A stretch of DNA of 64,000 bases, taken from UBA8752 sp965657965 (lineage in GTDB: Bacteria; Bacteroidota; Bacteroidia; Flavobacteriales_D; Sanyastnellaceae). This document shows positions 51,635 through 60,568 of this stretch, piece after piece. The DNA is taken from the NCBI GenBank assembly GCA_965657965.1, contig CBFHQM010000003.1, positions 102,315 through 166,314 on the forward strand. The letters run 5' to 3'. How positions within the stretch are numbered: position 1 is the first letter of the stretch; every line of letters starts with the position of its first letter. Below the pieces are notes generated by a model. The model was not told the DNA's origin and did no database searches. It worked only from the letters and a program-made list of their open reading frames with translations. The translations under genes were made by a program, and so were the position numbers.

Positions 51635-52579
51635 ATGTTCAACCGCCGCCAGCTTCGCATCAAAGTCCTCCAAACTTTGTATGCTTTCCATTCCGACAAA
51701 GACGGCTCAGTGGAGGATGCCCACAAGCTGCTCATGAAGGGCTTGGACAAGACCTACGACCTGTATCTGTTGCTGCTGATGCTGATTGGAGAAATGCAGG
51801 ATGCCGCCATTGAGCGCATTGAAGCCGGTCGACTCAAGCAGCAACCGACCCACGAAGACCTCCACCCGAACACCAAGTTTGTAAACAACAAACCCCTGCG
51901 GGTCATCATCAAGAGCAAGGTGCTCGCCAAGGAAGCGGCCAACCGCAAACTCGGTTGGGGACAAGAGCAGGATGTGATCAAGCGCCTCTTCAAGTCCCTC
52001 GTCACGAGCGAGGAGTACGCGGCATATATGGCCAACGAGGAGCGTGGATTTCAGCACGACAGAGAATCCCTCAACCGCATGTTCCGCAAGCACATCGTCA
52101 ACGACGAAGGCTTGCAAGACTGGATTGAAGAGCAGAGCATTCTGTGGAGTGACGACCTTGACTTGGCCAGTTCCATTGTGCTCAAAACCGTCAAGACCAT
52201 CACCGAAGGCTCCGAGGACCTTGTGCTTTCCGAGATGTGGAAGGACGACGGCGATGACAAGGAATTTCTTGAGCACCTGTTTAGCCGGACGCTGGCGATG
52301 GCAGAGGAACACGACAAAACCATCGAACAGGCGGCGTCCAACTGGGACATTGAGCGCATTGCGACCATGGACTTGATCCTGCTGCGCATGGCCATTGCCG
52401 AGGCGCGCACTTTCCCCTCTGTCCCCCTGAAGGTGACGATCAACGAGTACATTGACTTGGCCAAGTTTTACAGCACCGAGAAATCCGGTGCTTTTGTCAA
52501 TGGTGTGCTCGACAAGCTCTTTGCCACCATGCAAGAGGACGGTCGAATTGTAAAAACAGGCAGGGGACTGATTGGATGA
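51635..52579 (+). CDS. nusB: Transcription antitermination factor NusB (long Bacteroidota form)
   Basis: 314-residue NusB, about twice the proteobacterial length because of a long helical N-terminal part (MFNRRQLRIKVLQTLYAFHS onward), as is normal in Bacteroidota. The C-terminal NusB fold is clear: ASNWDIERIATMDLILLRMA and VPLKVTINEYIDLAKFYST, ending in FVNGVLDKLF. It binds boxA RNA in rRNA antitermination complexes. The ATG at 51635 is chosen over an upstream GTG at 51587. First gene of the nusB-DUF1573-yajC-YbbR-nhaC unit; overlaps the next gene by ATGA. Confidence 0.93.
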   Translation: MFNRRQLRIKVLQTLYAFHSDKDGSVEDAHKLLMKGLDKTYDLYLLLLMLIGEMQDAAIERIEAGRLKQQPTHEDLHPNTKFVNNKPLRVIIKSKVLAKEAANRKLGWGQEQDVIKRLFKSLVTSEEYAAYMANEERGFQHDRESLNRMFRKHIVNDEGLQDWIEEQSILWSDDLDLASSIVLKTVKTITEGSEDLVLSEMWKDDGDDKEFLEHLFSRTLAMAEEHDKTIEQAASNWDIERIATMDLILLRMAIAEARTFPSVPLKVTINEYIDLAKFYSTEKSGAFVNGVLDKLFATMQEDGRIVKTGRGLIG

Positions 52580-53049
52580 TCACTCCGCGCTCCATTTGCT
52601 TGTGGTGTGTTTGGGGTCTGGCCATGGCTTCTTTTTGGGGCTGTTCTGGGCGCACCGATGCCACGGTGGATGCCAGCTTTATTCACATCCCTGGCGCCCA
52701 AGGCGACGACCAGGCTCCCAAAATGCAGTGGAACACCACCCGCGTAGATTTGGGAATGGTGGCCGCTGGAGAAACACGAGAACTGATCTATACCGTGACC
52801 AATGCGGGGGACTCTCCCATGATCATGACCCAAGTCCTGCCGAGCTGCGGATGCACTGTGGCCAAGGACTGGGACACCACACCGCTTCCTGCAGGACAAT
52901 CTCGAGACCTCACCCTGGAATTCGCCTCGGGCGATCAAACACGGACGGTCGAAGAATTTGCCACCGTAGTCACCAATGCCATTCCGGCGACTATTGAATT
53001 GACTTTTACTGCTCAGGTCATTGGACCTGACCCTATGATTGCACCATGA
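52576..53049 (+). CDS. DUF1573 lipoprotein
   Basis: 157-residue exported protein with a lipobox-like SFWGC (C23) and a DUF1573 Ig-like domain (MQWNTTRVDLGMVAAGETRE; ITQ/MTQVLPSCGCTVAKDW; LPAGQSRDLTLEF). The SCGCT motif is the hallmark of the family. Function is unknown. ATGA overlaps with nusB before it and yajC after it. Confidence 0.88.
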   Translation: MITPRSICLWCVWGLAMASFWGCSGRTDATVDASFIHIPGAQGDDQAPKMQWNTTRVDLGMVAAGETRELIYTVTNAGDSPMIMTQVLPSCGCTVAKDWDTTPLPAGQSRDLTLEFASGDQTRTVEEFATVVTNAIPATIELTFTAQVIGPDPMIAP

Positions 53050-53372
53050 ATTTTATGACTTCCTTCTTTCTTCAAGCCTCTCCTGCCGCTGGTGGTGGAA
53101 GCACGCTGGTGTTCATTGTGGGCACCATGCTGGTGTTCTACTTCTTCATCATGCGTCCCCAACTCAAAAAGCAAAAGGAAACGCGCAAATTCCGCGAAAC
53201 CATTGCCAAAGGTGACCGTGTGGTGACCGTTGGTGGCATCCACGGCAAAGTCTTGGACGTCAACGACAAGACTGTTTTGCTTCAAATCGACAAGGGGTCG
53301 ATGCGGGTCGACCTTGCCGGTATTTCCGCAGACGGCGCTGCCAGCGAAGACGCCATCAACGGCAAAAGCTAA
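53046..53372 (+). CDS. yajC: Preprotein translocase accessory subunit YajC
   Basis: 108-residue single-pass membrane protein associated with SecDF in the Sec translocon. The helix STLVFIVGTMLVFYFFIMRP is followed by QLKKQKETRKFRETIAKGDR, VVTVGGIHGKVLDVND and a DKGSMRVDLAGIS segment, the standard YajC layout. It overlaps the DUF1573 gene by ATGA and is followed after one base by the YbbR-like gene. Confidence 0.95.
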   Translation: MNFMTSFFLQASPAAGGGSTLVFIVGTMLVFYFFIMRPQLKKQKETRKFRETIAKGDRVVTVGGIHGKVLDVNDKTVLLQIDKGSMRVDLAGISADGAASEDAINGKS

Positions 53373-53373
53373 C

Positions 53374-53802
53374 ATGGCACCGGGCGGACGATTCCGGAAA
53401 AAGGTGTCCTCCATGAATGGCAGGACCTTTGCCATCTGCCTGGCCTTGGCCGCTTTCCTTTGGCTCTTGCGGGCCATGGAAGGAGAGCGGGAAGTCACCT
53501 ATTCATTCGGCATTGAATTGGTGGGAGCAGAAGCCAGTACTGGGCTTCAGGCCGTCTTGCTCGACTCCATGGCCACCGCCAATGTGACGCTCTCTCCTTG
53601 GGACCACCTCAAAGGCCGGTGGTGGCGGAACGCAGATCCAGTCACGTTGAAAGTGGTCGGATTGCGCACCCCCCGTACCGAAGTTCCATCGGGTCAATTG
53701 GGCACCGAAATTGAAGCGAGACTGGGCAAGAGCGCTCGGGTCCGTTCCATTTCGCCTGCCACACTGGCCATTGACGTTCGCAAAGGCCCTTCCTCCAAAT
53801 GA
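53374..53802 (+). CDS. YbbR-like membrane-anchored protein
   Basis: 142-residue protein with one membrane helix (TFAICLALAAFLWLLRAM) and an extracytoplasmic beta part (VTYSFGIELVGAE; VTLKVVGLRTPRTEVPSGQL; ARVRSISPATLAIDV) resembling one YbbR domain. In Bacteroidota a YbbR-like gene commonly lies after yajC, which supports this call. It is shorter than multi-domain YbbR/CdaR proteins. Two starts are in frame (53374 and an ATG 13 codons later, before NGRTFAICLAL). Overlaps nhaC by ATGA. Confidence 0.65.
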   Translation: MAPGGRFRKKVSSMNGRTFAICLALAAFLWLLRAMEGEREVTYSFGIELVGAEASTGLQAVLLDSMATANVTLSPWDHLKGRWWRNADPVTLKVVGLRTPRTEVPSGQLGTEIEARLGKSARVRSISPATLAIDVRKGPSSK

Positions 53803-55307
53803 CCCCTGCTTCTTCCTCACGCCTGCCTTCACTGGGCATGTCCTTGGTTCCCATTGTGGTGCTGGTGTTGCTACTGGCCGCCGACGTGCTCGCTTTTGGC
53901 GAAGACAGCAGCTACGGCAGCAACCAGCTGGCGTTGCTGGTGGCATCTGCGGTCACCGTGGCATTGGGCATGACCCAAGCCAAAACATGGACCACATTCG
54001 AATCTCACATCAAGGAGACCTTGGGCGACGCTGTGGGGGCGATCCTGCTTCTGCTGCTCATCGGCGCACTCTCTGGCACTTGGCTCGTCTCCGGCATCAT
54101 CCCCACCCTCATTGACTTGGGCCTCGATGTTTTGAGCAGGGACATCTTCCTGCCTGCCGCTTGCATTTTGTGTGCCGCGGTCAGCCTGGCTACAGGCTCC
54201 AGTTGGGGCACAGTGGGTACAGTGGGTGTGGCTTTGATTGGCATCGGACAGGCCTTGGGCCTCAGTGAGGGTTGGACAGCGGGCGCCATCATTTCTGGCG
54301 CCTACTTCGGAGACAAATTGTCTCCACTGTCCGACACGACCAACCTCGCCCCCACCGTGGCGGGCACTGATTTGTTTACGCACATCCGCTTTATGCTGTG
54401 GACCACCATTCCGAGCATCACCATCGCCTTGATTGTCTTCACCTTCGCCGGGATTGGTGCCGAAGGCGCAGCAGACATGGGCGATGCTCAAGCCCTGCAA
54501 GCCGAGCTGGGCCGCCACTTTAATTTGCACTGGGGCCTCTTTTTGGTTCCCGTGGGGGTGATTGTTCTGATTGCCAGAAAGGTCGCACCCGTGCCCGCCC
54601 TGTTCCTGGGTGTTTTGGGAGGCGCATTGGCTGCACTCATCGCGCAACCCGCGCTCATCTCCAGCCTGGCCACCGACACCATTGGTCCGGCCTTGGGGTG
54701 GGGAGAAACCTACCTCGGCGCTGCCTTTTCGGCGCTTGTGACCGCTGCCGCATTGGACACGGCCATCGAAACAGGCAACCCCGTTGTCAATGACCTGCTA
54801 ACCTCGAGCGGCATGGCCGGCATGCTCAACACCGTTTGGCTCATCATTTGCGCACTCACCTTTGGGGCTGTCATGGGGGCTGCTGGATTTTTAGAGCGCA
54901 TTACCCGCGCCATTTTGTCGGCCGTGACCGGCACGTTCTCTCTGGTCTTCGGCACCGCCTTTTCCAGTGTGATGTTCAACATCATTGCGGCCGACCAATA
55001 CATCGCCATTGTGGTGCCCGGACGGATGTTCCGCGAAGCCTATGCCCAACGCGGGGCTGCTCCTCAGTTGCTGAGCCGGACCCTCGAAGATGCCGGCACC
55101 GTGACCAGCGTCCTCATCCCTTGGAACACCTGCGGCGTCGCCCAAAGCGGCGTCTTGGGCGTTGGGGTTTTGGCCTTCGCGCCTTACTGTGTATTCAACT
55201 ACGTTTCTCCCCTCATGACGTTGTTGGTTGCAGCCTTGGGATTCCGCATTCCAGGACTCCCCGAGCCCACAAAAAGCACAGAATTGAACGAATCGGGAAC
55301 CACTTGA
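53799..55307 (+). CDS. nhaC: Na+/H+ antiporter, NhaC family
   Basis: 502-residue polytopic membrane protein with about 11-12 helices. The diagnostic segment AIISGAYFGDKLSPLSDTTN, followed by LAPTVAGT, is present, with GSSWGTVGTVGVALIGIGQA before it and LIPWNTCGVAQSGVLGV near the C-terminus. It exchanges Na+ for H+, which links to the Na+-NQR encoded earlier in the window as a consumer of the sodium gradient. It is translationally coupled to the YbbR-like gene, in the place where I would expect coaE in many relatives. Confidence 0.93.
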   Translation: MTPASSSRLPSLGMSLVPIVVLVLLLAADVLAFGEDSSYGSNQLALLVASAVTVALGMTQAKTWTTFESHIKETLGDAVGAILLLLLIGALSGTWLVSGIIPTLIDLGLDVLSRDIFLPAACILCAAVSLATGSSWGTVGTVGVALIGIGQALGLSEGWTAGAIISGAYFGDKLSPLSDTTNLAPTVAGTDLFTHIRFMLWTTIPSITIALIVFTFAGIGAEGAADMGDAQALQAELGRHFNLHWGLFLVPVGVIVLIARKVAPVPALFLGVLGGALAALIAQPALISSLATDTIGPALGWGETYLGAAFSALVTAAALDTAIETGNPVVNDLLTSSGMAGMLNTVWLIICALTFGAVMGAAGFLERITRAILSAVTGTFSLVFGTAFSSVMFNIIAADQYIAIVVPGRMFREAYAQRGAAPQLLSRTLEDAGTVTSVLIPWNTCGVAQSGVLGVGVLAFAPYCVFNYVSPLMTLLVAALGFRIPGLPEPTKSTELNESGTT

Positions 55308-55325
55308 CCCTGCAGGTTGTTGGAC

Positions 55326-58223
55326 ATGCAGATGGAACACGATGCTTATGCCGCGCTGCAAGACGACCACACGATTCGTGTAGAGAAAGCAGCCGAGAAC
55401 AATTTGCAATCCATTGACGTGGAGATCCCACGAGACCAACTCGTGGTGGTCACTGGCGTGAGCGGGTCGGGAAAGTCCAGCTTGGCATTCGACACCCTCC
55501 ATGCAGAGGGTCAACGCCGCTACCTCGAGACGTTTAGCGCCTACGCGCGTCAGTTTATGGGGGGCTTGGAGCGTCCCAAAGTGGAGCGCATCACCGGACT
55601 CAGCCCCGTGATCGCCATTGAGCAAAAGACCATTTCGCGCAACCCCCGGTCCACAGTGGGCACGGTTACAGAATTGCTCGACTTCTTGCGCGTGTTGTTC
55701 GCTCGAGCAGGCACCGCATACTCAAGCGCCACAGGAGAGCCCATGGTTCGGTTCACCGACGAGGGCATTCTCTCTCGCGTGATCACCGACTATTCCTCCG
55801 AGCGCCTGCTGATCCTTGCCCCTTTGGTTCGTGGAAGAAAGGGCCACTATCGCGAATTGTTTGAGACCATTCAAAAGCAAGGCTACCTCCGGGCGCGCGT
55901 GGATGGCGAGGTGGTGGAGCTCGAACCCGGTTTTCGTGTAGATCGTTATAAAATCCACGACATCGAAGTCGTGATCGACCGCATTGTGGTCCCCGAACCT
56001 CCCGCGCTCGATGCCGAGGGCAAACCCAATGGCGAGGAAGCGGAACGCGTATTGCGCTCGTTGCGAACCGCACTGGCCATGGGAAAGGGCAGCATGATGG
56101 TCTTGCCCTTGGACGAAGCCGTGCCCCGTCACTTTTCGAGGGCGCTCATGTGCCCGACCACCGGCATCAGCTATCCCGAACCCGAGCCCAACCTGTTTTC
56201 GTTCAACTCTCCCTATGGCGCATGCCCCACATGCAACGGATTGGGGCAAGTGGCTGAGGCCTCCAAAGAGCTGATGATCCCGGACGGGTCAAAGAACCTC
56301 AGACAGGGCGGACTTGCGCCGCTAGGTGTCTTAAAAACAGGGTGGACAAGGCAGGTAGTTGAAGTAATGCTTGAATCAGGAGGGCACTCCGTACGCACCC
56401 CCATGGACAAGGTGGACGAGGCCACATTGAGCAGCATTCTATACGGCGCAGAACAACCAGTGGTGCTGCCCGGCAAGGGCGGAACCAAGGAGCGCCGCGT
56501 CCGTTTTGACGGTGTCATTGCCGCCATTGAACGGGCCGCCAAAGATGGATCTGGGGCGCCCCTGAAGCGCTGGGCCCAAAAATTCCTGCACAAGCGGCCA
56601 TGCCCTTCCTGCGACGGATCACGACTCAAGCCCACGGCCCATCAATTCAAAATTGCAGGGGCCACCCTCCCCGATGTGGTGGCCATGGACTTGCGGGACC
56701 TGGCGCAATGGTCGGAAGGTGCCTTGGCCACTTTGGGCAGCCGAGAGTCGGCCATCGCCAAAGAGCCCTTACAAGAGATTTCCAGTCGCCTTGGATTTTT
56801 GCTCGACATGGGCTTGGATTACCTAACCCTGGACCGTCCCGCGCGGTCGCTCAGTGGCGGCGAAGCCCAGCGCATTCGATTGGCCACCCAAATCGGTTCC
56901 AAACTCACCGGCGTCCTTTACATCCTCGATGAGCCGAGCATTGGTTTGCACCAGCGCGACAACCAGCGCTTGATCGACAGCCTCAAAACCTTGCGGGATG
57001 TGGGCAACACCGTGATCGTGGTCGAACACGACGAGGACATGATGCGCCAAGCCGACCACCTGATCGACATCGGTCCCGGAGCAGGCAAGCACGGAGGCCA
57101 CGTTGTGGCCGAAGGACCGCCGGCCTCTCACCTGACCCAAGGCAGTGTGACTGCTCAATTTCTGGACGGTCGCCGCAGCATTGCCATCCCCGAGAAGCGA
57201 CGCAAAGGCAATCGTAAAAAACTCGCTCTCCTCGGGGCCACAGGACACAACCTCAAGGGGGTTGACCTGAGGCTGCCATTGGGCACCTTTATCTGCGTCA
57301 CGGGCGTGAGCGGAAGCGGAAAGAGCACCTTGGTCAATCAGACCCTCCACCCCGCCCTTCACAATCATTTCTACGAGGAGACCAAGCGGCCCTTGCCCTT
57401 CAAGAAGCTCAACGGATTGCAACACTTAGACAAAGTGATTGCAATCGACCAGAGCCCCATTGGACGGACACCGCGGTCCAACCCCGCCACCTACACCGGG
57501 GTGTTCAACGAAATCCGCAACCTCTTTACCCAACTTCCAGAAGCCAAGATTCGCGGATACAAGCCGGGGCGCTTTTCGTTTAATGTGACCGGAGGCCGCT
57601 GTGAGACCTGCAAAGGCGCTGGACTCAGGACCATCGAGATGAATTTCCTACCCGACGTCCACGTCCCCTGCGACGACTGTGGTGGAAAGCGCTACAACCG
57701 CGAAACTGTGGAGGTCCGGTACCGAGGAAAATCCATCGCCGACGTGCTCGCCATGACCGTGGAAGAAGCGCTGGAATTCTTCGAAGCCCACCCCAAAATC
57801 AAGCGCGTGTGCAGCACCCTTCGCGATGTTGGACTGGGGTACATCACCCTTGGCCAACCCTCCACCACCTTGTCCGGCGGCGAGGCGCAGCGCGTAAAAC
57901 TGTCGACAGAACTCGCCCGAAAAGACACCGGCAACACCTTCTATATTTTGGATGAGCCCACCACCGGGCTCCACTTTCAGGACGTAGAAATGCTGTTGAA
58001 CGTGTTGCACCGACTCGTGGACCAAGGCAATACCGTCTTGGTGATCGAGCACCAATTGGACGTGGCCTGCAATGCCGACTACATCGTGGACATTGGCCCC
58101 GAAGGCGGGAGCGGTGGAGGCACCATTGTGGCCCAAGGCACCCCAGAAGAAGTGGGCGACGCAAACAAAGGCGCAACCGCCGAACACATCAAAGCGACCC
58201 TCGACAGAAGGCAGTCCATATAA
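55326..58223 (+). CDS. uvrA: Excinuclease ABC subunit A
   Basis: 965-residue DNA damage-recognition ATPase of nucleotide excision repair. Two ABC modules: Walker A VTGVSGSGKSSLAFDT near residue 45 and VTGVSGSGKSTLVNQT near residue 660, each with a LSGGEAQR signature. Zinc-binding cysteine pairs are in CPTCNGLGQV (first zinc module), CPSCDGSRL, CETCKGAG and CDDCGGKRYN. Family sequences YLETFSAYARQFMGG and IEQKTISRNPRSTVGTVTEL are intact. The ATG at 55326 is chosen; another lies two codons later. It starts 18 bases after nhaC. Confidence 0.96.
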   Translation: MQMEHDAYAALQDDHTIRVEKAAENNLQSIDVEIPRDQLVVVTGVSGSGKSSLAFDTLHAEGQRRYLETFSAYARQFMGGLERPKVERITGLSPVIAIEQKTISRNPRSTVGTVTELLDFLRVLFARAGTAYSSATGEPMVRFTDEGILSRVITDYSSERLLILAPLVRGRKGHYRELFETIQKQGYLRARVDGEVVELEPGFRVDRYKIHDIEVVIDRIVVPEPPALDAEGKPNGEEAERVLRSLRTALAMGKGSMMVLPLDEAVPRHFSRALMCPTTGISYPEPEPNLFSFNSPYGACPTCNGLGQVAEASKELMIPDGSKNLRQGGLAPLGVLKTGWTRQVVEVMLESGGHSVRTPMDKVDEATLSSILYGAEQPVVLPGKGGTKERRVRFDGVIAAIERAAKDGSGAPLKRWAQKFLHKRPCPSCDGSRLKPTAHQFKIAGATLPDVVAMDLRDLAQWSEGALATLGSRESAIAKEPLQEISSRLGFLLDMGLDYLTLDRPARSLSGGEAQRIRLATQIGSKLTGVLYILDEPSIGLHQRDNQRLIDSLKTLRDVGNTVIVVEHDEDMMRQADHLIDIGPGAGKHGGHVVAEGPPASHLTQGSVTAQFLDGRRSIAIPEKRRKGNRKKLALLGATGHNLKGVDLRLPLGTFICVTGVSGSGKSTLVNQTLHPALHNHFYEETKRPLPFKKLNGLQHLDKVIAIDQSPIGRTPRSNPATYTGVFNEIRNLFTQLPEAKIRGYKPGRFSFNVTGGRCETCKGAGLRTIEMNFLPDVHVPCDDCGGKRYNRETVEVRYRGKSIADVLAMTVEEALEFFEAHPKIKRVCSTLRDVGLGYITLGQPSTTLSGGEAQRVKLSTELARKDTGNTFYILDEPTTGLHFQDVEMLLNVLHRLVDQGNTVLVIEHQLDVACNADYIVDIGPEGGSGGGTIVAQGTPEEVGDANKGATAEHIKATLDRRQSI

Positions 58224-58244
58224 TATTTCGTATATTCCTAGGTC

Positions 58245-58940
58245 ATGGTTAGAAAATCACACCACGACCCGAGGAGCTGGAACGACATTAAAGCGCACGA
58301 CAGCTGGTCCATCTTTAAAATCATGTCCGAATTCGTAGAAGGCTTTGCTGGCCTTCAGCGCGTTGGACCTTGCATCAGCATTTTTGGCTCGGCCAGAAAG
58401 GGCACAGATGATCCTGATTACCTGTTGGCCACCGAAGTTGGACGCAAGCTTGTCGAGAGCGGATACGGCGTCATCACCGGCGGCGGGCCAGGCATTATGG
58501 AGGCGGGAAACAAGGGAGCACACGAAGCAGAAGGTGTTTCTGTGGGCTTGAATATGCGCTTGCCGCACGAGCAACACCACAATCCCTACATCAGCCCCGA
58601 AACCAGTCTCGAATTCGATTACTTCTTTGTCCGTAAGGTCATGTTCATGAAGTACAGCCAAGGCTACATCGTACTTCCAGGGGGATTCGGTACGCTCGAC
58701 GAGCTCTTTGAAGCGATCACCTTGATTCAAACGGCCAAATCCAAACGCTTCCCCATTGTCTTGGTCCGCAAAGCCTTTTGGGAAGGATTGATGGATTGGA
58801 TCAAAGCCACCCTGCTCGAGCAAAATGCCACAATCAGTGCCAAAGACCTCGACTTGATTCAAGTGGTGGACACCGCAGAAGAAGCGGTGGCCGTGATCGA
58901 TACCTTCTACAAGACGTTTGTGCTCAAGCCCAACTTCTAA
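58245..58940 (+). CDS. LOG family protein (cytokinin-riboside phosphate phosphoribohydrolase-like)
   Basis: 231-residue Rossmann-like enzyme of the LOG/TIGR00730 family. The characteristic motifs are GGGPGIMEAGNKGAHEAEG and PGGFGTLDELFEAITLIQT. Characterised members cleave nucleoside 5'-monophosphates to base and ribose 5-phosphate; older annotations as lysine decarboxylase are mistaken. The N-terminal extension (HDPRSWNDIKAHDSWSIFKI) is common in Bacteroidota. Follows uvrA by 21 bases. Confidence 0.9.
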   Translation: MVRKSHHDPRSWNDIKAHDSWSIFKIMSEFVEGFAGLQRVGPCISIFGSARKGTDDPDYLLATEVGRKLVESGYGVITGGGPGIMEAGNKGAHEAEGVSVGLNMRLPHEQHHNPYISPETSLEFDYFFVRKVMFMKYSQGYIVLPGGFGTLDELFEAITLIQTAKSKRFPIVLVRKAFWEGLMDWIKATLLEQNATISAKDLDLIQVVDTAEEAVAVIDTFYKTFVLKPNF

Positions 58941-58981
58941 CCCGAAGGCAACCGCGACAAAAGTGCTTGGGTTTTCCCTAC

Positions 58982-59371
58982 ATGAATTTCAATCGACTGC
59001 TGTTTTTCCTGACTTGCCTCGCCTTGTGCGGTTGTGAGGGCGCAACCCGTGTGCAGTACCATTTCGAAAACAGCACAAGCGACACGGTCAAGCTTCTCTT
59101 TCGGGGGGAGAACACTTGGTTGGACTCCTTCGCCATGGAAATTCCGCCGGCCGGGACTCAATCGGCGTGGCCAGTAGACCAAAGGGGCAAGTGCCACGAT
59201 TGTGAGCACTTCATCTCGCCTTACACGTGGATGGACACGTTGGACCTACTCGAAGGCCAATGGCTCAACTACCCGCGGCCGCAAGACTGGGTGAGCCACA
59301 CCGACGAAGGAAGAAGCTGGATTTCCTTCGACCACCAATTGACAATCACGCCGGAGATGATCATCCGTTAA
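58982..59371 (+). CDS. Small lipoprotein of unknown function
   Basis: 129-residue lipoprotein: MNFNRLLFFLTCLALCGC with C18 as the likely lipidated residue. The mature part looks like a single beta domain (VQYHFENSTSDTVKLLFRGE, LDSFAMEIPPAG) and contains a CxxC pair (KCHDCEHF). No family recognised. It lies 41 bases after the LOG gene; the longer overlapping frame is not its start. Confidence 0.7.
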   Translation: MNFNRLLFFLTCLALCGCEGATRVQYHFENSTSDTVKLLFRGENTWLDSFAMEIPPAGTQSAWPVDQRGKCHDCEHFISPYTWMDTLDLLEGQWLNYPRPQDWVSHTDEGRSWISFDHQLTITPEMIIR

Positions 59372-59435
59372 TTCACAGCCTCATCTCCTCCGTTTTCAGG
59401 CTGAGGCCCATCTTGCGTGCTCAAAACACCCTCGC

Positions 59436-60431
59436 ATGCGTCTTTCCTGCTTCTGTGCCCTGACCTTGGCTTTGCCTTTCAGCCTAACCGCCCAAAATCT
59501 GCCGTACGACCTGACTGTACTCAGTCAGCCATATGCGTCATTGATGGAGGCCACTGCATTGTCTCCGTTCCAATACGACGGTGACGAAGGTTGGGACGAC
59601 CCGACATTTTCGGCGCCTTTGGGCTTCACCTTTGACATGGCCGGCACCCCCATTACAGAGCTCACCCAATACGGAGTGGGCTGCTTGATGATGGGCCTCA
59701 CGTTTGACCCCAAATCAGGCTCTGCCCTACTTCATGGGGTCATCCCCACCAACTACGACCTTTCTGACCGGGCCATCAACGGTGGGGAACCCTCCATCAT
59801 TCAATGGTCCACGACCGGCGCCCCGGGCAGTCAAATCTTCACGATCGAATGGGCCAATGCCGGTTTGTACGACGAAGTCTTTGGCCCCGACACTGTGACC
59901 TTTTCTTACGTGAACTTGCAAGTGCGCCTCTTCGAAGCCGACAACAGCATCGAGTACCACTACGGACCCTCGGACATCGCAGAAGCCATCACGGCAAGTG
60001 AACCGCAGGTGTCAGGCCTCCTGCTCAGCGTCGACACCGACTCTTACTTTGGGAACATTGTGGCTTTGGGTGGCAACCCGTCTGCTCCCGACATGACGCT
60101 GCTGACTGCCCTCGACGATTGGTATTACGGTCCAGCCATGAGCAGCTACCCTGCGGATGGCACCGTTTATCGCTTTGGCCCAACGGGGCTAACCCTGGGC
60201 GCAGAAGACCGTCAAGACCTAACCCTGACCCTCTCCCCCAATCCCACTTCCGACGTGCTGAATGTGCAGTTTACTGGCCAGCAGCATTGGGAATTGCGCG
60301 ACCTCTCCGGACGGATGCTGATGTCCGGAACCGACCAAAACGGAGTGCGCATTGACATGACGTCCCTCTCTGCCGGAACCTATTTGTTTGCTTTGGAAGG
60401 CGCAGCAGTTCAGCAGGTCATCCGACAGTGA
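59436..60431 (+). CDS. Secreted protein with T9SS type A sorting domain
   Basis: 331-residue exported protein. Signal peptide MRLSCFCALTLALPFSLTAQ; a beta-rich body with no recognised enzyme motif (FSAPLGFTFDMAGTPI; SIIQWSTTGAPGSQIFTIEW; NLQVRLFEADNSIEYHYGPS). The C-terminal 75 residues form a type A sorting domain: LTLSPNPTSDVLNVQF, WELRDLSGRMLMSG, LSAGTYLFALEGAAVQQVIR. Cleavage and surface attachment by T9SS are expected. A strong terminator follows. Confidence 0.85.
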   Translation: MRLSCFCALTLALPFSLTAQNLPYDLTVLSQPYASLMEATALSPFQYDGDEGWDDPTFSAPLGFTFDMAGTPITELTQYGVGCLMMGLTFDPKSGSALLHGVIPTNYDLSDRAINGGEPSIIQWSTTGAPGSQIFTIEWANAGLYDEVFGPDTVTFSYVNLQVRLFEADNSIEYHYGPSDIAEAITASEPQVSGLLLSVDTDSYFGNIVALGGNPSAPDMTLLTALDDWYYGPAMSSYPADGTVYRFGPTGLTLGAEDRQDLTLTLSPNPTSDVLNVQFTGQQHWELRDLSGRMLMSGTDQNGVRIDMTSLSAGTYLFALEGAAVQQVIRQ

Positions 60432-60454
60432 TTCCTGACATCCTGACATTGGAA

Positions 60455-60487
60455 CCGCCGGCCTGCTGACAGGTCGGCGGTTTTTTT
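60455..60487 (+). terminator. Intrinsic terminator
   Basis: Stem CCGCCGGCCTG pairs with CAGGTCGGCGG (11 pairs, one G-T) around a ctga loop, followed by seven T. Ends the transcript of the type A sorting-domain gene, upstream of htpG. Confidence 0.9.
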
Positions 60488-60568
60488 ATGCCCGTCGGCC
60501 TTCGGCATGTGTTTTGACTAGAGGTTAACGTCCCGCAACGGACTGTTTTTAAAACTAGAATCGACATC

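Noticed and set aside
60500..60568. Possible heat-shock or sigma-70-like promoter upstream of htpG (TTTTGACT at 60511, T-rich run at 60545).
   Set aside because: No convincing paired element, no TAnnTTTG box and no CIRCE-type inverted repeat could be read with confidence.
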